64,000 nt of DNA from Ditylenchus dipsaci (taxonomy: Eukaryota; Nematoda; Chromadorea; Rhabditida; Anguinidae): NCBI GenBank assembly GCA_004194705.1, contig SADC01001280.1:62001-126000 (forward strand), given 5' to 3'. Under the pieces are notes generated by a model. It saw only the letters and a program-made list of their open reading frames with translations, was not told the DNA's origin and made no database searches. This document shows positions 37,511 to 49,600 of this stretch, piece by piece; the first letter of the stretch is position 1; every line of letters begins with the position of its first letter. Made by a program: the position numbers and the translations under genes.

Positions 37511-38366
37511 AGGCCTGACAATAAATAACTATTCAAAAAGAAAAATAAATGGGTAAAATTATTTTCAAGTCTCCTATATAGGTCAATGTCTTCAGGCTTT
37601 GATATTTCTGTTTTAAATTTGCAAATTTTCTCGTATAAAAACGTCGCCATTGAACTTGTTTCACTCATTTTGATACGCTGAATATTAAACGTGAAGAATT
37701 AAGTCAGAAAAGAACAGAAATAAAAAAATAAAACACTAATATATATCATAAAAATTACTCTTTTTCTGTATAAACTCAAACTTTCTGTTTTATGCCAGGA
37801 ACAAAAAATTTTTTCGCGGTTAGGAAAAAGTGGATATACCACAAGATTCAGCGTAAAAAATGCTACAAAATGGCATATTGGATTTTTCGATATCAGCGTG
37901 ACCCGCTGTTGATGTTCCCTTGTAAGTGAAAATTGTAAGTGATACATACGATATCACATTATGCACCACATTATACGCGCCTATCCACCGCATAATTACC
38001 AAACGCCACATCACATTACACACAAAAATATTTTCTTTGGTGAGTGAATCTGAACGCAAGATAAAATATTCGTAAAACAGTGTAAGTGTCTAAAATATTG
38101 TGTTTTTTTTAATTGCCTTGTATTTTTTGAAGCTCAAAGTTGAGTTTCAAAGTATGTTAAGGCGCAGAAACGTTTCTAAAATTTTAATAGGCGCTGTAAT
38201 ATTTTAAGTGCTTCAGTTATTTAAATACTTAAAAGATTATAGAGCTAGACAAAAGACACTGCCCTCACAAATTTAAATTTCGGAAACGCCTCTACAACCA
38301 AAACGAACGATTTTTTGTCTCGAATATTTACAGTTTATTCTCTTATCAGCGCACGCTAAAGAGATT

Positions 38367-38598
38367 CCGTATTTCCTCTAATTAGCCACCGGTGGGTTCA
38401 TTTTTCAATCACTCTCTAGAGGGTGGGTTTATTAGAGCCATTTAAAGATTTTTGTGGGTTCAACCAAAATCTAAAAAGTGGAATCGGCAGAGCTCGTAGA
38501 AACTAAGAAAGCGCAATTAACAGCTCGGCAGAATATTATTCTGCCCCGAGATACAGACTATTAAAGTTGAGGGGCTGGGCTTATTAGAGGAAATACGG
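38367..38598. mobile_element. CCGTATTTTCTC MITE, motif GCCACCGG / GGTGGGTT
   Basis: Ends CCGTATTTCCTCTAATTAGC / TTATTAGAGGAAATACGG, right TA intact. Confidence 0.75.
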
Positions 38599-39746
38599 TA
38601 GGCCTTAGGTGCCGAATGACCGGTCATTTATTGGGAGAGTCAACGTATGAGCTATTTTAATTTCAAATTTAATTGATGATAAGAAAAACAACATAAAAAG
38701 ATAGTCTATTTCGGAATATTTACAATAATTTTTTAATTGATCCAGGTTTTTCGCGATATCGATACATCTAATGCGATATAACTAATTTTCAAAGCATAAG
38801 ATAATGCATCATTGATAATATTATGCTAATAATATAAATTTCTGCTAAGATTCGCAGATTTAAATGCATCAACTATGAGCCATTTCGTCTACTGTTGTCT
38901 AGATTATATTTTATCCTACAATATAGCTAGGATAACAATTTTTCGACAGTTGAATGACCCGAACAACCAAATTTTCGGCCAAATAACTCGGGCCAAGAAC
39001 GTGTAAGGTCAAATTTACCCGAACTGTTCAACCCTAATTGTCTGAATGGTAACTTAGTAAGAACCCACGGGAGATATTTTATTTAATACTTGTCTGGATT
39101 GAAACGAGTGTGGGTGAGAAACTGCCACGTTGCTGATCTCTTAGTTGGTTGCACCTATCTTGTATTTTACATCATAATTATTGTTGATCTATGTTTATTT
39201 ACTATCATGTGGTTCTTTTAAGTGTTAAATTCATTAACTACTGTCAAAAAGTGGCATTTTCATGATTTTTTCATCGCTCCGTGGCACATTTTAACAAAGT
39301 GGCATTTTTCATAGGACACTCGATTTCAAGTTCGAGCAAAATAAAAATAGTTATCTTTTCGTTTTATCTACACGGAAATGCTTTCCACATAATCTTAGAG
39401 TAAATAGAGCTGGACTCAGGAGCTTTATTTGCCTTACATTGAATGTTATCTGTAAGTATAAAAGTCAAAAGAGACTTTTAAAAATATGTTCGGGTTCATT
39501 TTTTACCACTAACTTCAAAGAGTCACTCAGATGTGGTAAGGTTTCAGTCTAAATATTGATTCGAGACAATCTACTGTCCATTACTAGCATGTGGTCTTGT
39601 ATTTTTCAGACAGAAAATAAAAACAGACACTTTTGAAAAAATTATGGGGCTATGCGGCAGTGGGTCCAATATTCAGTTAGTTTCATGTTTCATTTCAGTC
39701 GAACAAACTATCAATTTTTTTTGGTTTATTTTAAAAAAATTAGATA

Positions 39747-40012
39747 CCGTTTTTCTCAATAAGCGCCCCGCTCTAATAAGCGCTTCCATCGACTTCGAGG
39801 GTCTGGATCTCAGTGTAGAAGCAATATTTTGCAAAGCTGTTTGATACATTTTCCACTAACTTCAAAGAGTCACTCAGATTGGTACTTTTCTAAATATTGA
39901 TAGAGACAACCTACAAAATGTCTTGTAATCGAATTTCAGACACTTTTCCGATTTTATGGGGGTTTGAAAAATAAGCGCCCCAGTCGAACGCTATCAATTA
40001 GAGGAAAAACGG
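39747..40012. mobile_element. CCGTATTTTCTC MITE, motif AAGCGCCCC
   Basis: TA-flanked, ends CCGTTTTTCTCAATAAGCGC / ATTAGAGGAAAAACGG; AATAAGCGCC repeated three times. Confidence 0.8.
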
Positions 40013-40019
40013 TAAAACA

Positions 40020-41560
40020 AATTTGTGAAAAAAATATATACGCCCGGATCCTTCAAATCTTTTTTGCTAAAATTTACAAAGTTGTAAAAAGACTGCTTTA
40101 AATTTCCAAAAGGCAGCACTTTCGCACATCCTTAAATGTGAGAATTTTTCTCGTTTTCGATAAAGGCCAAAAACAAAGCCACGTGACTTTCTTTCTATTC
40201 AGCTTTCCAACTTGCAAATGTGGAAGTCATCAATCGGCTATTAATCAGTAGTGGAAGAAGGAGAATAAAATATGGCTCTCTTCCAACCAATCAACAATTT
40301 CTCTCTATCAGTTTCTGGGAATTTAGTGGTGGTGTCATTGACGAATTGCTCATCTTTAGAAGTCATTTACGCCTTTATTAACTGACCAATGGGTCCCTTT
40401 TTGTCTCCCCTTTTATGATTAGTAAGAGATAGAAAAGGAATTGGAATTAGTTTGCACTATGTGTCTGCCTGACTAGTAATTGTCCACTTGCCAATAAATT
40501 GTTTTTTGACCATTGTGGGCTTGATTGATTGCCTTTGATGGTCATTTGTTGACGATGCTGATAATCTTTGATCCATTTCGAAATGTTGTCTCTTTTTTCT
40601 TTTGTACTTTGATTCATTAGTGCTGTCTTCTAAGTATATCCACCATCCGCCATAAATATGGGTCGAATTTATGTGTCAAAGTAAGAGACTGACTTTTTTC
40701 CGCAAATTCATTCATTTCTAAGGATCAAACGGAAGTTTGAACTTTTACCCGTTTCCAACTAATATACTTGTAAGAATTTTCCTTTAGAAGTTATCGAACT
40801 AGCTAAATTTTATAAATTAGTCCTCTCAGACTGTCTAAATTATTATCTTTCATTTTTCTTCTTCAGAACTAATATTTCAGGCCAGAATAAATACTATCAA
40901 ATTTAAAAAAGAGATAAATTCTCCTTTTTTCATCTGATACTCATCATTTTTAAAATGCTTTTCTGTATCTCTTTGTGCACTCTTAAAAATATTTTATATA
41001 CAAATTTTTAAATAAGCCGTGAGAACACTGGTTTTATCTCAGTGAATCTTAAACTCTTTAGTTTATAATTTCGGTTGAACACTTGAAAATAGAAAACCCA
41101 TTTGAATTTTTTTTAATATTTGGGTTATTTAGTTCCTTTCATGGTGTCTATTAAAAAAGTATTGTATAAAGTTCACGTTTTCGACGACTGAAAAATTTAG
41201 ATTCTTCTAAAACCTACCAATCTTCACTATCCTTTTCATATTTTTAAAAGTCCTGACTCAAATGGACAGTGGTTCAATAATAATCTCCTATATTAATTTA
41301 TTCCTGTTAATACACCCTACGTCACAGGTCTGCAGACCATACTAGTGATGAGAGTCAGTTACTCATGGCTCCTGATGTTTATTTTTAAGCCCCTAACATT
41401 ACAATGTCCTTCTCCACCCACAATTTGACTCGAGCTCCTCCCGCTAGTCCAAGTTAAAGATTCAGGGTATTAGAGTATCTTCTTTAAGAAAGTTACTTTG
41501 CCCAAAATATTTGACCGTGAATGGTTGTTTAATTTAATCACGTATCTTATATTTGTAAAA
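40020..41560. other. gene-free stretch
   Basis: No conserved exon, terminal inverted repeat or iteron run was recognised here on either strand. Short frames only. Confidence 0.5.
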
Positions 41561-41588
41561 AACATTGGCTCAATTTTTCGTTCGACAA

Positions 41589-41834
41589 ATGCTCGTGAAT
41601 ATAAAAGTGCGAAAAAAATATGTTGGCAAAAAGTTGTTTCCGGAAAAGCATAAAGAGCACAAAGGGCACAGATTTGTGACCAACAAACCATGCTATTTGA
41701 AGGTTAAAGTTCATCCGTCACTTCTTGACAACCATTTGCTTAAGGCGTTTGGGAGAAAAAGGCCGGCGAGGTTGTTTAAGCCTTGTTTTTGGATTGTTAA
41801 GGTGGCCTTGTTGCAGCCCATTGTAAAAAATTAA
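41589..41834 (+). CDS. orphan 81-codon open frame
   Basis: ATG at 41589; very basic product (MLVNIKVRKKYVGKKLFPEK at the start). No domain recognised, no repeat explains it, and no splice partner was found. It lies ~100 bp upstream of the 41934 element. Could be a small gene, an exon, or chance. Confidence 0.25.
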   Translation: MLVNIKVRKKYVGKKLFPEKHKEHKGHRFVTNKPCYLKVKVHPSLLDNHLLKAFGRKRPARLFKPCFWIVKVALLQPIVKN

Positions 41835-41933
41835 AAAACGTGTTACATTTTTTCGAATATTTTTAAAGTTTATTATTATTGTAAATTATTATTATTTATA
41901 ACAACATGTGTGATATCATCAAATTTTGCACTA

Positions 41934-42786
41934 CAGTCAAACCTCGATTTAGTGGCACCCCAAAAGTTCGTTCCCGCCTAGGTTCCGACACTTTATTTAA
42001 CCCAATTTTCAAAATATTTTATCGATTCTGTTATGACAGTCTGGTCGCAAATATCGTGAGGATTCCGATTTTGCCGATCGTTTTTTGAAAAGTAAACGAA
42101 TTTTGGGTTAAAATAGTGAAACCTCGATATAGTGGCACCCCTTTTTTGAAAACAGGTGCCACTATATCGAGGTTTCACTTTTTTAACCCAAATTCGTTTA
42201 CTTTTCCAAAAACGGTCGGTAAAATCGGAATCCTCACGATATTTGCGACCAGACTGTCATACAGTCGAACCTCTCTATAGTGTACACCCCAAAAGTTCGT
42301 TCCCGCCTAGGGTCCGACACTTTTTTTAGCTCGATTTTCAATTTTTTTGCTGATTCTTTTTTCACAGTCTGGCCGCAAATATCGTAAGGATTCCGATTTT
42401 GCCGATCGTTTTTCATTTGTCTATATATTTTTTCTCTAAAAAAGCAAAACCTCCCAATAGTGTACATCTTATTTTCAAAGTGGTGTACACTATATGGAGG
42501 TTTTGCTTTTTTAGAGAAAAAATATATAGACAAATGAAAAACGATCGGCAAAATCGGAATCCTTACGATATTTGCGGCCAGACTGTGAAAAAGAATCAGC
42601 AAAAAAAATTGAAAATCGAGCTAAAAAAGTGTCGGACCCTAGGCGGGAACGAACTTTTGGGGTGTACACTATAGAGAGGTTCGACTGTAACAGAATCGAT
42701 AAAATATTTTGAAAATTGGTTAAATAAAGTGTCGGAACCTAGGCGGGAACGAACTTTTGGGGTGCCACTAAATCGAGGTTTGACTG
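41934..42786. mobile_element. pogo-type palindromic element with GTGGCACC motif
   Basis: TA-flanked element, ends CAGTCAAACCTCGATTTAGT followed by GGCACCCC. The same motif recurs at its centre as CCTCGATATAGTGGCACC and its complement (42121-42179). CAGTC-AACCTCG termini with TA duplication fit pogo/Tigger-type elements. A second, related element is inserted at 42262-42687. No transposase. Confidence 0.88.
42262..42687. mobile_element. pogo-type palindromic element with GTGTACACC motif
   Basis: TA-flanked, 426 bp, inserted in 41934-42786. Ends CAGTCGAACCTCTCTATAGT followed by GTACACCCC, with the motif repeated at the centre (CCTCCCAATAGTGTACA and ACACTATATGGAGG). Between ends and centre it shares AAAAGTTCGTTCCCGCCTAG and GGATTCCGATTTTGCCGATC with its host element. 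Confidence 0.88.
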
Positions 42787-42867
42787 TAATTTTTCTCATC
42801 TGTATTTATATTTAGTATTTGCATTAGTAACTGAAGTAGCCTGAATTGGTCGTTGTGTAATTATTAT

Positions 42868-45800
42868 ATGACTCTAAAACACTCGAGTATAAAGCCCGAC
42901 AAAAAGCGGATCCTAAAAGAGGTTGGAGATGGAGTGAGCAGTCAACCGCAGACCAACTGGAGGTCTATTTACGTGGCTGCGGCATTGTCCTTCGTTGGTT
43001 CTGCTCAGTTCTCGCTCTACTTCTCCAGTCTATGGCCTTATCTAAATATCGTAAGTCAAATAACGACTCGAAAATCTGACACGAACACAGAATTGTTTAT
43101 TTTCAACTATTTCAGATAGACAGATCCATCTCAGAGACCTTCTTTGGTTATATCATTGCCATCTATTCCTTGGGCCAGATTATATCTAGTCCATTGTTTG
43201 GTTACTGGAGCAATCAAGCAAAGACAGGTGAGTAGGTTGAAATTTTTAGAATTTCAAATAGAGCAATGCTGGAATAGGCACTCCAGTAGATTCTGGAACA
43301 GGCACCCAGCACTTTGCCTTGGTTTCCCATTCGCTGATATGTTTCAATTTTTTTATTAATTCCTTTCTTGAGTTTTCAACGCTTTTTTATACTTAATTGT
43401 AAAGTTTAAATGAAAATCAGTTAAAAACTAAAGATAATAAGGTGAAATAGAAAATTTTTGAAAAAATAAGTTTGGGGACCAAGGCAAACTGATGGAGTGC
43501 CTGTTACAGAATTTAGCTTTTTACAAATACTAGCTAGATATTCAAATTATGTTTAATTTTTTGTTTGAGAACAATAATCTTTCTAAAATCCTCAAATTTT
43601 TTTCATAGAGTCGGACTGGCATTTTTTTGAGAATCACAAAATTTTGGAAGAATACCAAAATAAACCCTTTTTCAGTTCGACTTCCTTTGTATGTGGGCTT
43701 ATTGCTGATGTTCATTGGGAATGCGTTCTATATTTGCCTGGAAGTTATCGACCTGCCTAAACGGTATCTACTGCTGATCGGTCGTTTCATCACAGGCATG
43801 GGGTCGGGTAACGTAAGTTTACTGCGCACATATGCTTCTACTGCATCTACCTCTGCTGACAGACCCAAAGCTATAGTTGGTGACGAATACATGTTAGCCT
43901 TTCAAAACAACTTTATAATTTCAGGCATTTGTAACTTGTGGTCAGGCAATAGGTATGACTAGTGGTCCTGCCCTTCAATTGTTTTTCACCCCTTGACATA
44001 TCCTGGAATTTCTCTTTTTGAAAATCTTCGCTTTAATTTGTACACAGCTCCTGCTTACTTGGTAACCACTTTTTATTTAATCGGTTTCTGGTAAAATTAT
44101 TTTTTTTTGTATCAGGCTTGTGCAATGAACTTTTTCGGAGCAGTAGCTCTTTACTTTTATTTCAAAGAAGAATATGCGGGCTTAAAAGAGGAGGATGATC
44201 TGCCTAAAATTATTTCAAAGGATTCTCAAGGCTGGGTAAGGAAAAAAATTTTGACTTCCGTTATAAAAAATTTCGAAAGAATTATTTTGAAAATTCAAAA
44301 ACTTTTTACTGTCTATCTCTACTGACAGGCTCCAAGCTAAATTTTTTGTTTCATTGTTTTGTTAAAAGTTCTAAATTAAATCATAGTACCCAGTTGTGTT
44401 GCAGACGACTCCTGGGAACATAGAATCGGGTGCTGCGAACAAAGTTCCACCTTACGACATGTTAGCGGTGCTCGTGTGTTACATTACTAGATTCACCCAG
44501 ATGTTCATCAATACTAATCTGGAGACGTTAGTTTTTTTTTTTCCGAAAATTGTCCTTTATAAATATTTTATTACCAAGTTTTAATACTTTAACTTAAATA
44601 TTTCAGCCTTGGCTCACCTTACTCAATGATGATGTATTTTTTTTTATCAAATTTGATCTGAAAATATTAACTTACAATTTTTTCATCCAGGTTTGCGTGG
44701 ACTGAGAAAAGGCAGTTACGGTATCTTCAAGTCAGTGCCTATCTGAATTCCCTTTTTACACAGTTAATTTTTATTGGTTTTAGTAGCTCAGGGTGCAATT
44801 GGCTTGCTCACTTTCACTACCTATGTTTGCTACATCTTTTTCAAAATGGAGAACTTGTAGGCTCAGAATTTTCTATCCTAGTTGTTATTATTGTGATTGA
44901 TGTTTAGCATCAACTTCCGTGTGTCCACCATATTGTCTCTGGCTGCTCTGATCGCATTTCATACAATGACTTATTCGTGGCCTTTTATTCCTGGAAATGT
45001 GGTCACGTTTAATTATACAAGTCAGTTTTTGATCGTTTCGCCCCCTCCAACTAATTATTATTATTGCTATTTATTACCAATTTCGCTTTTTGTTTTTTGA
45101 TTTTCATCATAAAATACTAAGATCGACTTTGAAATTTGCTGATTTTCGAGGGCTTGAAAAAAAACTTACCCGCTTGAGCTGTTAGAGAAAATATGGTACT
45201 TTGTTACTCTATGTCCTAAAGGCTGTAGCACAGACAGTAAAAATGAAATATTATGTGCAAAAAAAGTAAGAATATCCTTCACAAGTCCTTTATTTTTTCA
45301 GGCCACTGGGCGCTGGACAAAATGGATGGACCTGATGAGCCTGTTGGTTGCAATACTGACAAATTTCAATGGTGTGACTCACTAAGTCCAGTCAATGTCT
45401 ACCTCTACTATGCCGCTTATGTGTTGGTTATTGGTGGGTCGATGGATTTTAAAAATCAAAATATTTTTCATGTGCTCTATGTTTAGGTCTTGCATTCCCA
45501 ACCCTGAATATAGCAATGACCACCCTTTTCTCCAAAATTATCGGTCCTAGGTGGCAGGGAACTCAACAAGGCCTCTTGCAAGTTGCTGGAGGAATCGCTA
45601 GAATGGTTGGACCTATCTTGATCAGCATTCTCTATACCAGCTATGGACCCACTATGGCCTGGTTAGTAATCGTCAAAATTCATCTATCATACAAAATGAA
45701 ATTAAAATACCTTTTGCAGGAATATGGAGATAGCCGTGATTACATTTACCCTTTTCCTCTGGTTTGTGTTCTATCATCGCATGGTGCCTTTGAAGAGCTC

Positions 45801-46002
45801 AGCTAGAGCCTTCTTCAACATCACTTCAGCCCCTACAACACTAACCCAAAGAGCATTCCGGCAGAGCAAAGCTCAGCCAAAATCTGATAAAATCACCAAA
45901 AAATCTTGTACATATTTGCTTGAATTCACGTTAAATTTTTTGCTAAATTGTGTTACTTTTTCATATCAATTCCCTGGAAAATTTTGTTATTGTTATGATT
46001 AA
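42868..46002 (+). CDS. MFSD8: MFSD8/CLN7-like major facilitator
   Basis: A 12-helix major facilitator superfamily protein; its vertebrate relative CLN7 is a lysosomal membrane transporter. The start is the ATG at 42868 (MTLKHSSIKPDKK). Exons: 42868-43050, 43116-43227, 43676-43875, 43925-44061, 44116-44235, 44405-44526, 44607-44633, 44691-44730, about 44784-44856, 44908-45020, 45302-45433, 45487-45661, 45720-46002. Diagnostic stretches: FVGSAQFSLYFSSLWPYL, ETFFGYIIAIYSLGQIISSP, FGYWSNQ, RFITGMGSGNVSLLRTYAS, TNLETLGSPYSMMMFAWTEK and FSKIIGPRWQGTQQGLLQVA. The order matches the MFSD8 family helix by helix. The frame breaks once near 43988-43994 (a missing base in a CCCC run), and the 44730/44784 junction does not close cleanly. 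A palindromic repeat sits in intron 2. The gene converges tail to tail on egl-9. Confidence 0.88.
43285..43515. repeat. palindromic MITE with GGGGACCAAGGCA motif, in MFSD8 intron 2
   Basis: Left CTGGAACAGGCACCCAGCAC and TTTGCCTTGGTTTCCC pair with right GGGGACCAAGGCAAACTG and GAGTGCCTGTTACAG. Shares only the ACCAAGGCA word with family C. Confidence 0.7.
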
Positions 46003-46626
46003 GTACGAGTATCTAGCCTTTTTCTGCTGCTTAATTTCTATTTTCCCAATCCAAAAAATTACATATATAAACAATAATGAGTCAATAAGACGGATTAATT
46101 TGAGTTCTGCTTAATTCTTCTGGTTGTTATCATTGACTTAATTACTCCAAAATGGAGTCTTTCTCCAGCTTTTTTTTTTAAATTTGTTTCTATCAAAGTA
46201 ATATCACGAATCTCATTTTTATTAAACTGAATAAACGAATTTACATGCAAGTTTTAGTCTTTTTCACATTGATCATTAAATTTACAAGCTGTATGTTCAA
46301 AAGCATAGCCACAAAAAAATCAATATTGTGGTTTTAAAATATTGTAAAAAACTTTGTTAATACTCTTTAAAGAGTACTGGTTGGAAATGTTTGAATATAA
46401 CCTTATACAGTCCTCCTGACTTGGCCTATATTTATACAGCATAGTTCTTCGATGAAAGGCACGCGTTGAAAAAACATGTTAAAACAGATTTCACAGTTTT
46501 TTAATTACTAACTATAACTAGACAGACATAAATGATGACTTTAGAGTGTACCAAAAGATAAAAAAATATATAGTATTTCTTTTTTCATATTCGTTTACAG
46601 CTTAAACAATGCACACATATGGATTT

Positions 46627-49600
46627 CTAAATCTCAAAATCTGTTTTCTGACTAGATGCTGCTTCTACTTCTGCAACAATTTCATCTATATCTGAAGATG
46701 AGTCATCTTCTTTCTCTGATAAATGGCTTCTGTATCGAACTTTCTCGCATTGTTTTGACTTTTCAGTACCGCCAGATACGGGAAATGATTTTTCAGGCTC
46801 TTGACGATACTCTTCTACTCCTCAAAACAAAAAGGTTTACTGTCAGAATGTCAAAAAAATCTTTACTTTCTGATTGTGGATAGGCTGGAGCAGCATCTAG
46901 ATGGCACTTTAATTGAGAATTTGACGAAGCATCACCATTGGATGAGCTTTCCTACATATATTACATTGTTTATTAAATTGATTCTGTTTGTTAAATTCAA
47001 AGTATAAATTCAAAAGCTAACTTGGGAATTGGCCTGCAAACTGACAATAACGCCTCCTTGACTAAGGCTGGCAGCCTCACCTTCATTTTTTTTCTTTAGC
47101 TCCAAAGCCTTTTGTCGTTCGACATAGTCAAAATACCAGATAGTGATGGCATATCTACAATAAATTTATAAAGAGCTAAAATATATAAGAAAATGAAATA
47201 CCTGTCTCGAAATACTGGCAGAACTTCATGCGGGTTACGACGATCCGACCAGAAAAAAACTACTCTATCTGCCTGTGGATCAATGTCCATTGGCACATCC
47301 GACGTCTCCGGATAGAGTCTACTATAAAGTTAATGATGATCGCCCACTTAAACTTGTAAGTAAGTATATAAAAACATACAGTGTTCCACCATGCTGAAAA
47401 TTAAATAAGAAATTAGAGCAAGGAGGTTTTTTTCAAAATGCTTACGTCAGCCAGTTTCCAGCTCTCATTGCAATAGTAAATAGTAGTGATGCAACGACCG
47501 TCAGCAACTGGGTTGTCCACATGTTTTACGTAACGAGTTCCATTCCAGGATACACAGCTATCTAATTTTTTTTATTCAATGGTGTTATCTTTAATATTTT
47601 TATGATATAATCCCTAAAAAGAGCCTCACAACTTTAATAATATATCATTTTCAGAGGGTGGATTAAAAAATAAGGGCACATGGGCTCTTATTAAAGATCA
47701 TGTGGTAAACTTTAAATATCATTCACGTCTTGCAAAAAATGCTTAAAAATCACCATAGCTCTTGATCTTCCTAAAAATGAATTGCTAAAAGATTGCAAGT
47801 CAGGATAGAAAACTGACCAGAAATTTTGTAAGGTGGTATGCGATCAGAGAAGTGAACCAGCACCGAATCAAGCATAGATATTAGAAGTCGAACAGTTACT
47901 GAGTCTTTAGCCAACTTATCCGCACTATCAAACCAGTAAATCTAAAAAAATAGGTTGTTTAAAAAGTTTAACCTCAAATTTATTTCAAAAATTTTATTTT
48001 TGCATTCGTTTTGTAGCCAAGAAATATAGATAAAGGAATTTTAAAATGTTTTTAAAACATGAGTTTAGACAAACTGATATAAATGTGAAAGAATCACCCT
48101 ATCTGAACGGATTTCTTGTGGATCACCCTCTTCTTTCCTATTTCCACCATCTACCAATTGACCGGCAGAAAAAAGACCATTTTTGTAAAGCCTCTCAACT
48201 TCCCTAAACTCGAAAAACTGTGAATTTTTAAAAAAGCCTGCTCCTATTTATAAATAACCAATTATGACGCTAATTTTTCTGTCTGTTTACGAAAATATTT
48301 ATGCTTGACAAGCGCCTTCAAAAGAAAACCACAAATATTTACATAAAAAATGTTTCGAAAATACCACAATATCTCCAGCCTGTAAATCCTTCTATGCACC
48401 TACTTTTGACCACCAAACAACGCTTCTGTATCAGCTAAATAGACACATTTTATAGACCTTTTTTGCCTAGGTGTAGGTAAGGTAGTCCCTGGCAGTTTAA
48501 TGAATTTTAAACACGAGTTTAGATAAATTAAATCACCACAGAATTTCAATAATACGCTTTTTTATATTATGCGGAAATTATGCCTCACAATCAGTTATGG
48601 TATTTTTCTAATAGGACAGAAAAACTTACATATAAGTATGTTTGCAGTGAGATTTTCCCAGAAAGTTGTCTACAACTGCCCAACTAAATATAAATTTAGT
48701 TTAAATATACACACAGAACTAAATTTTACCCATATTCATTTAAACTTCGAATGACATGTTCAGCAATATAACGAAGTCTTAGTGCGACCGCTTGATGTTG
48801 GTTAACTGCTAGTCCCGAATCTGCCAAATTTTTAATGTGTTGTTGAAGGGTGGTCTGCAAAAACATATTTATTTAGATGAATTCAGAAAATATTTTAAAA
48901 AACCACCCTACTTGCATACAACCTTTTGTTTTCAAAATCACTCTTTAATTAGTTCTTAGTAATTTTAAAGTTTAAATCAATTAAAAATTTCTGAGTTGCT
49001 TCTGTAGTTTCTGACATTTGTATGTAAAAAGAGACTTTGACAGTCTTCACTTTCATGAACTGGACTACTGTTTCTGGTGGATTTTAATCATAAAATCTTA
49101 CTTTTTTACGATCAATTTTAAAACCAGGTTTTACAGTTTTTATTTAGTAGTTAAAGTTCAAAATAATCTGTTTTGGATAAGGAAGAACACTTAAGCCTTG
49201 GCCACAATGGGGGTGTGAGGTAGAGGTGCGAGGTGAGGTCAGGGTGGTCCCAATGACCTCGCACCTCACACCTCCATTGTGGCCACTCTGACTTCACCTC
49301 GCACCTCCATTATGGCCACCATATTAAAAATCTCAATAAGTCCACAAAATGTGACAACTTTTAATTAGTAAAATTGGTGTTATTTCTGTTCACTGAAAAA
49401 CGATGATCTTGTGGACTAGTTGGGATGTTTTTTGTCTTTAGATTGTAAATATTAGTCAAAGTACTCGATGCATTTGACAGAATTATGACTAGCACATGTA
49501 AAGGCAGGATAGCTAAACTTATACCAAATTTTAAAATTGCATCGTAGGCAAGCAAGCCCCTTTTAAACTATTTGAACAGTATCGTCTTGTATCATGTCAT

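Noticed and set aside
37820..38059. 79-codon minus-strand frame
   Set aside because: No domain, no neighbouring exon in phase, composition like surrounding intergenic DNA.
42234..42674. Two opposite-strand frames of about 90-120 codons
   Set aside because: They are near-identical because they are the two arms of the pogo-type palindromes, not genes.
48395..48450. Possible egl-9 exon between 48630 and 48217
   Set aside because: Has an AG before it but no reading that fits the family; the neighbouring exons already give continuous EGL-9 sequence apart from one base.
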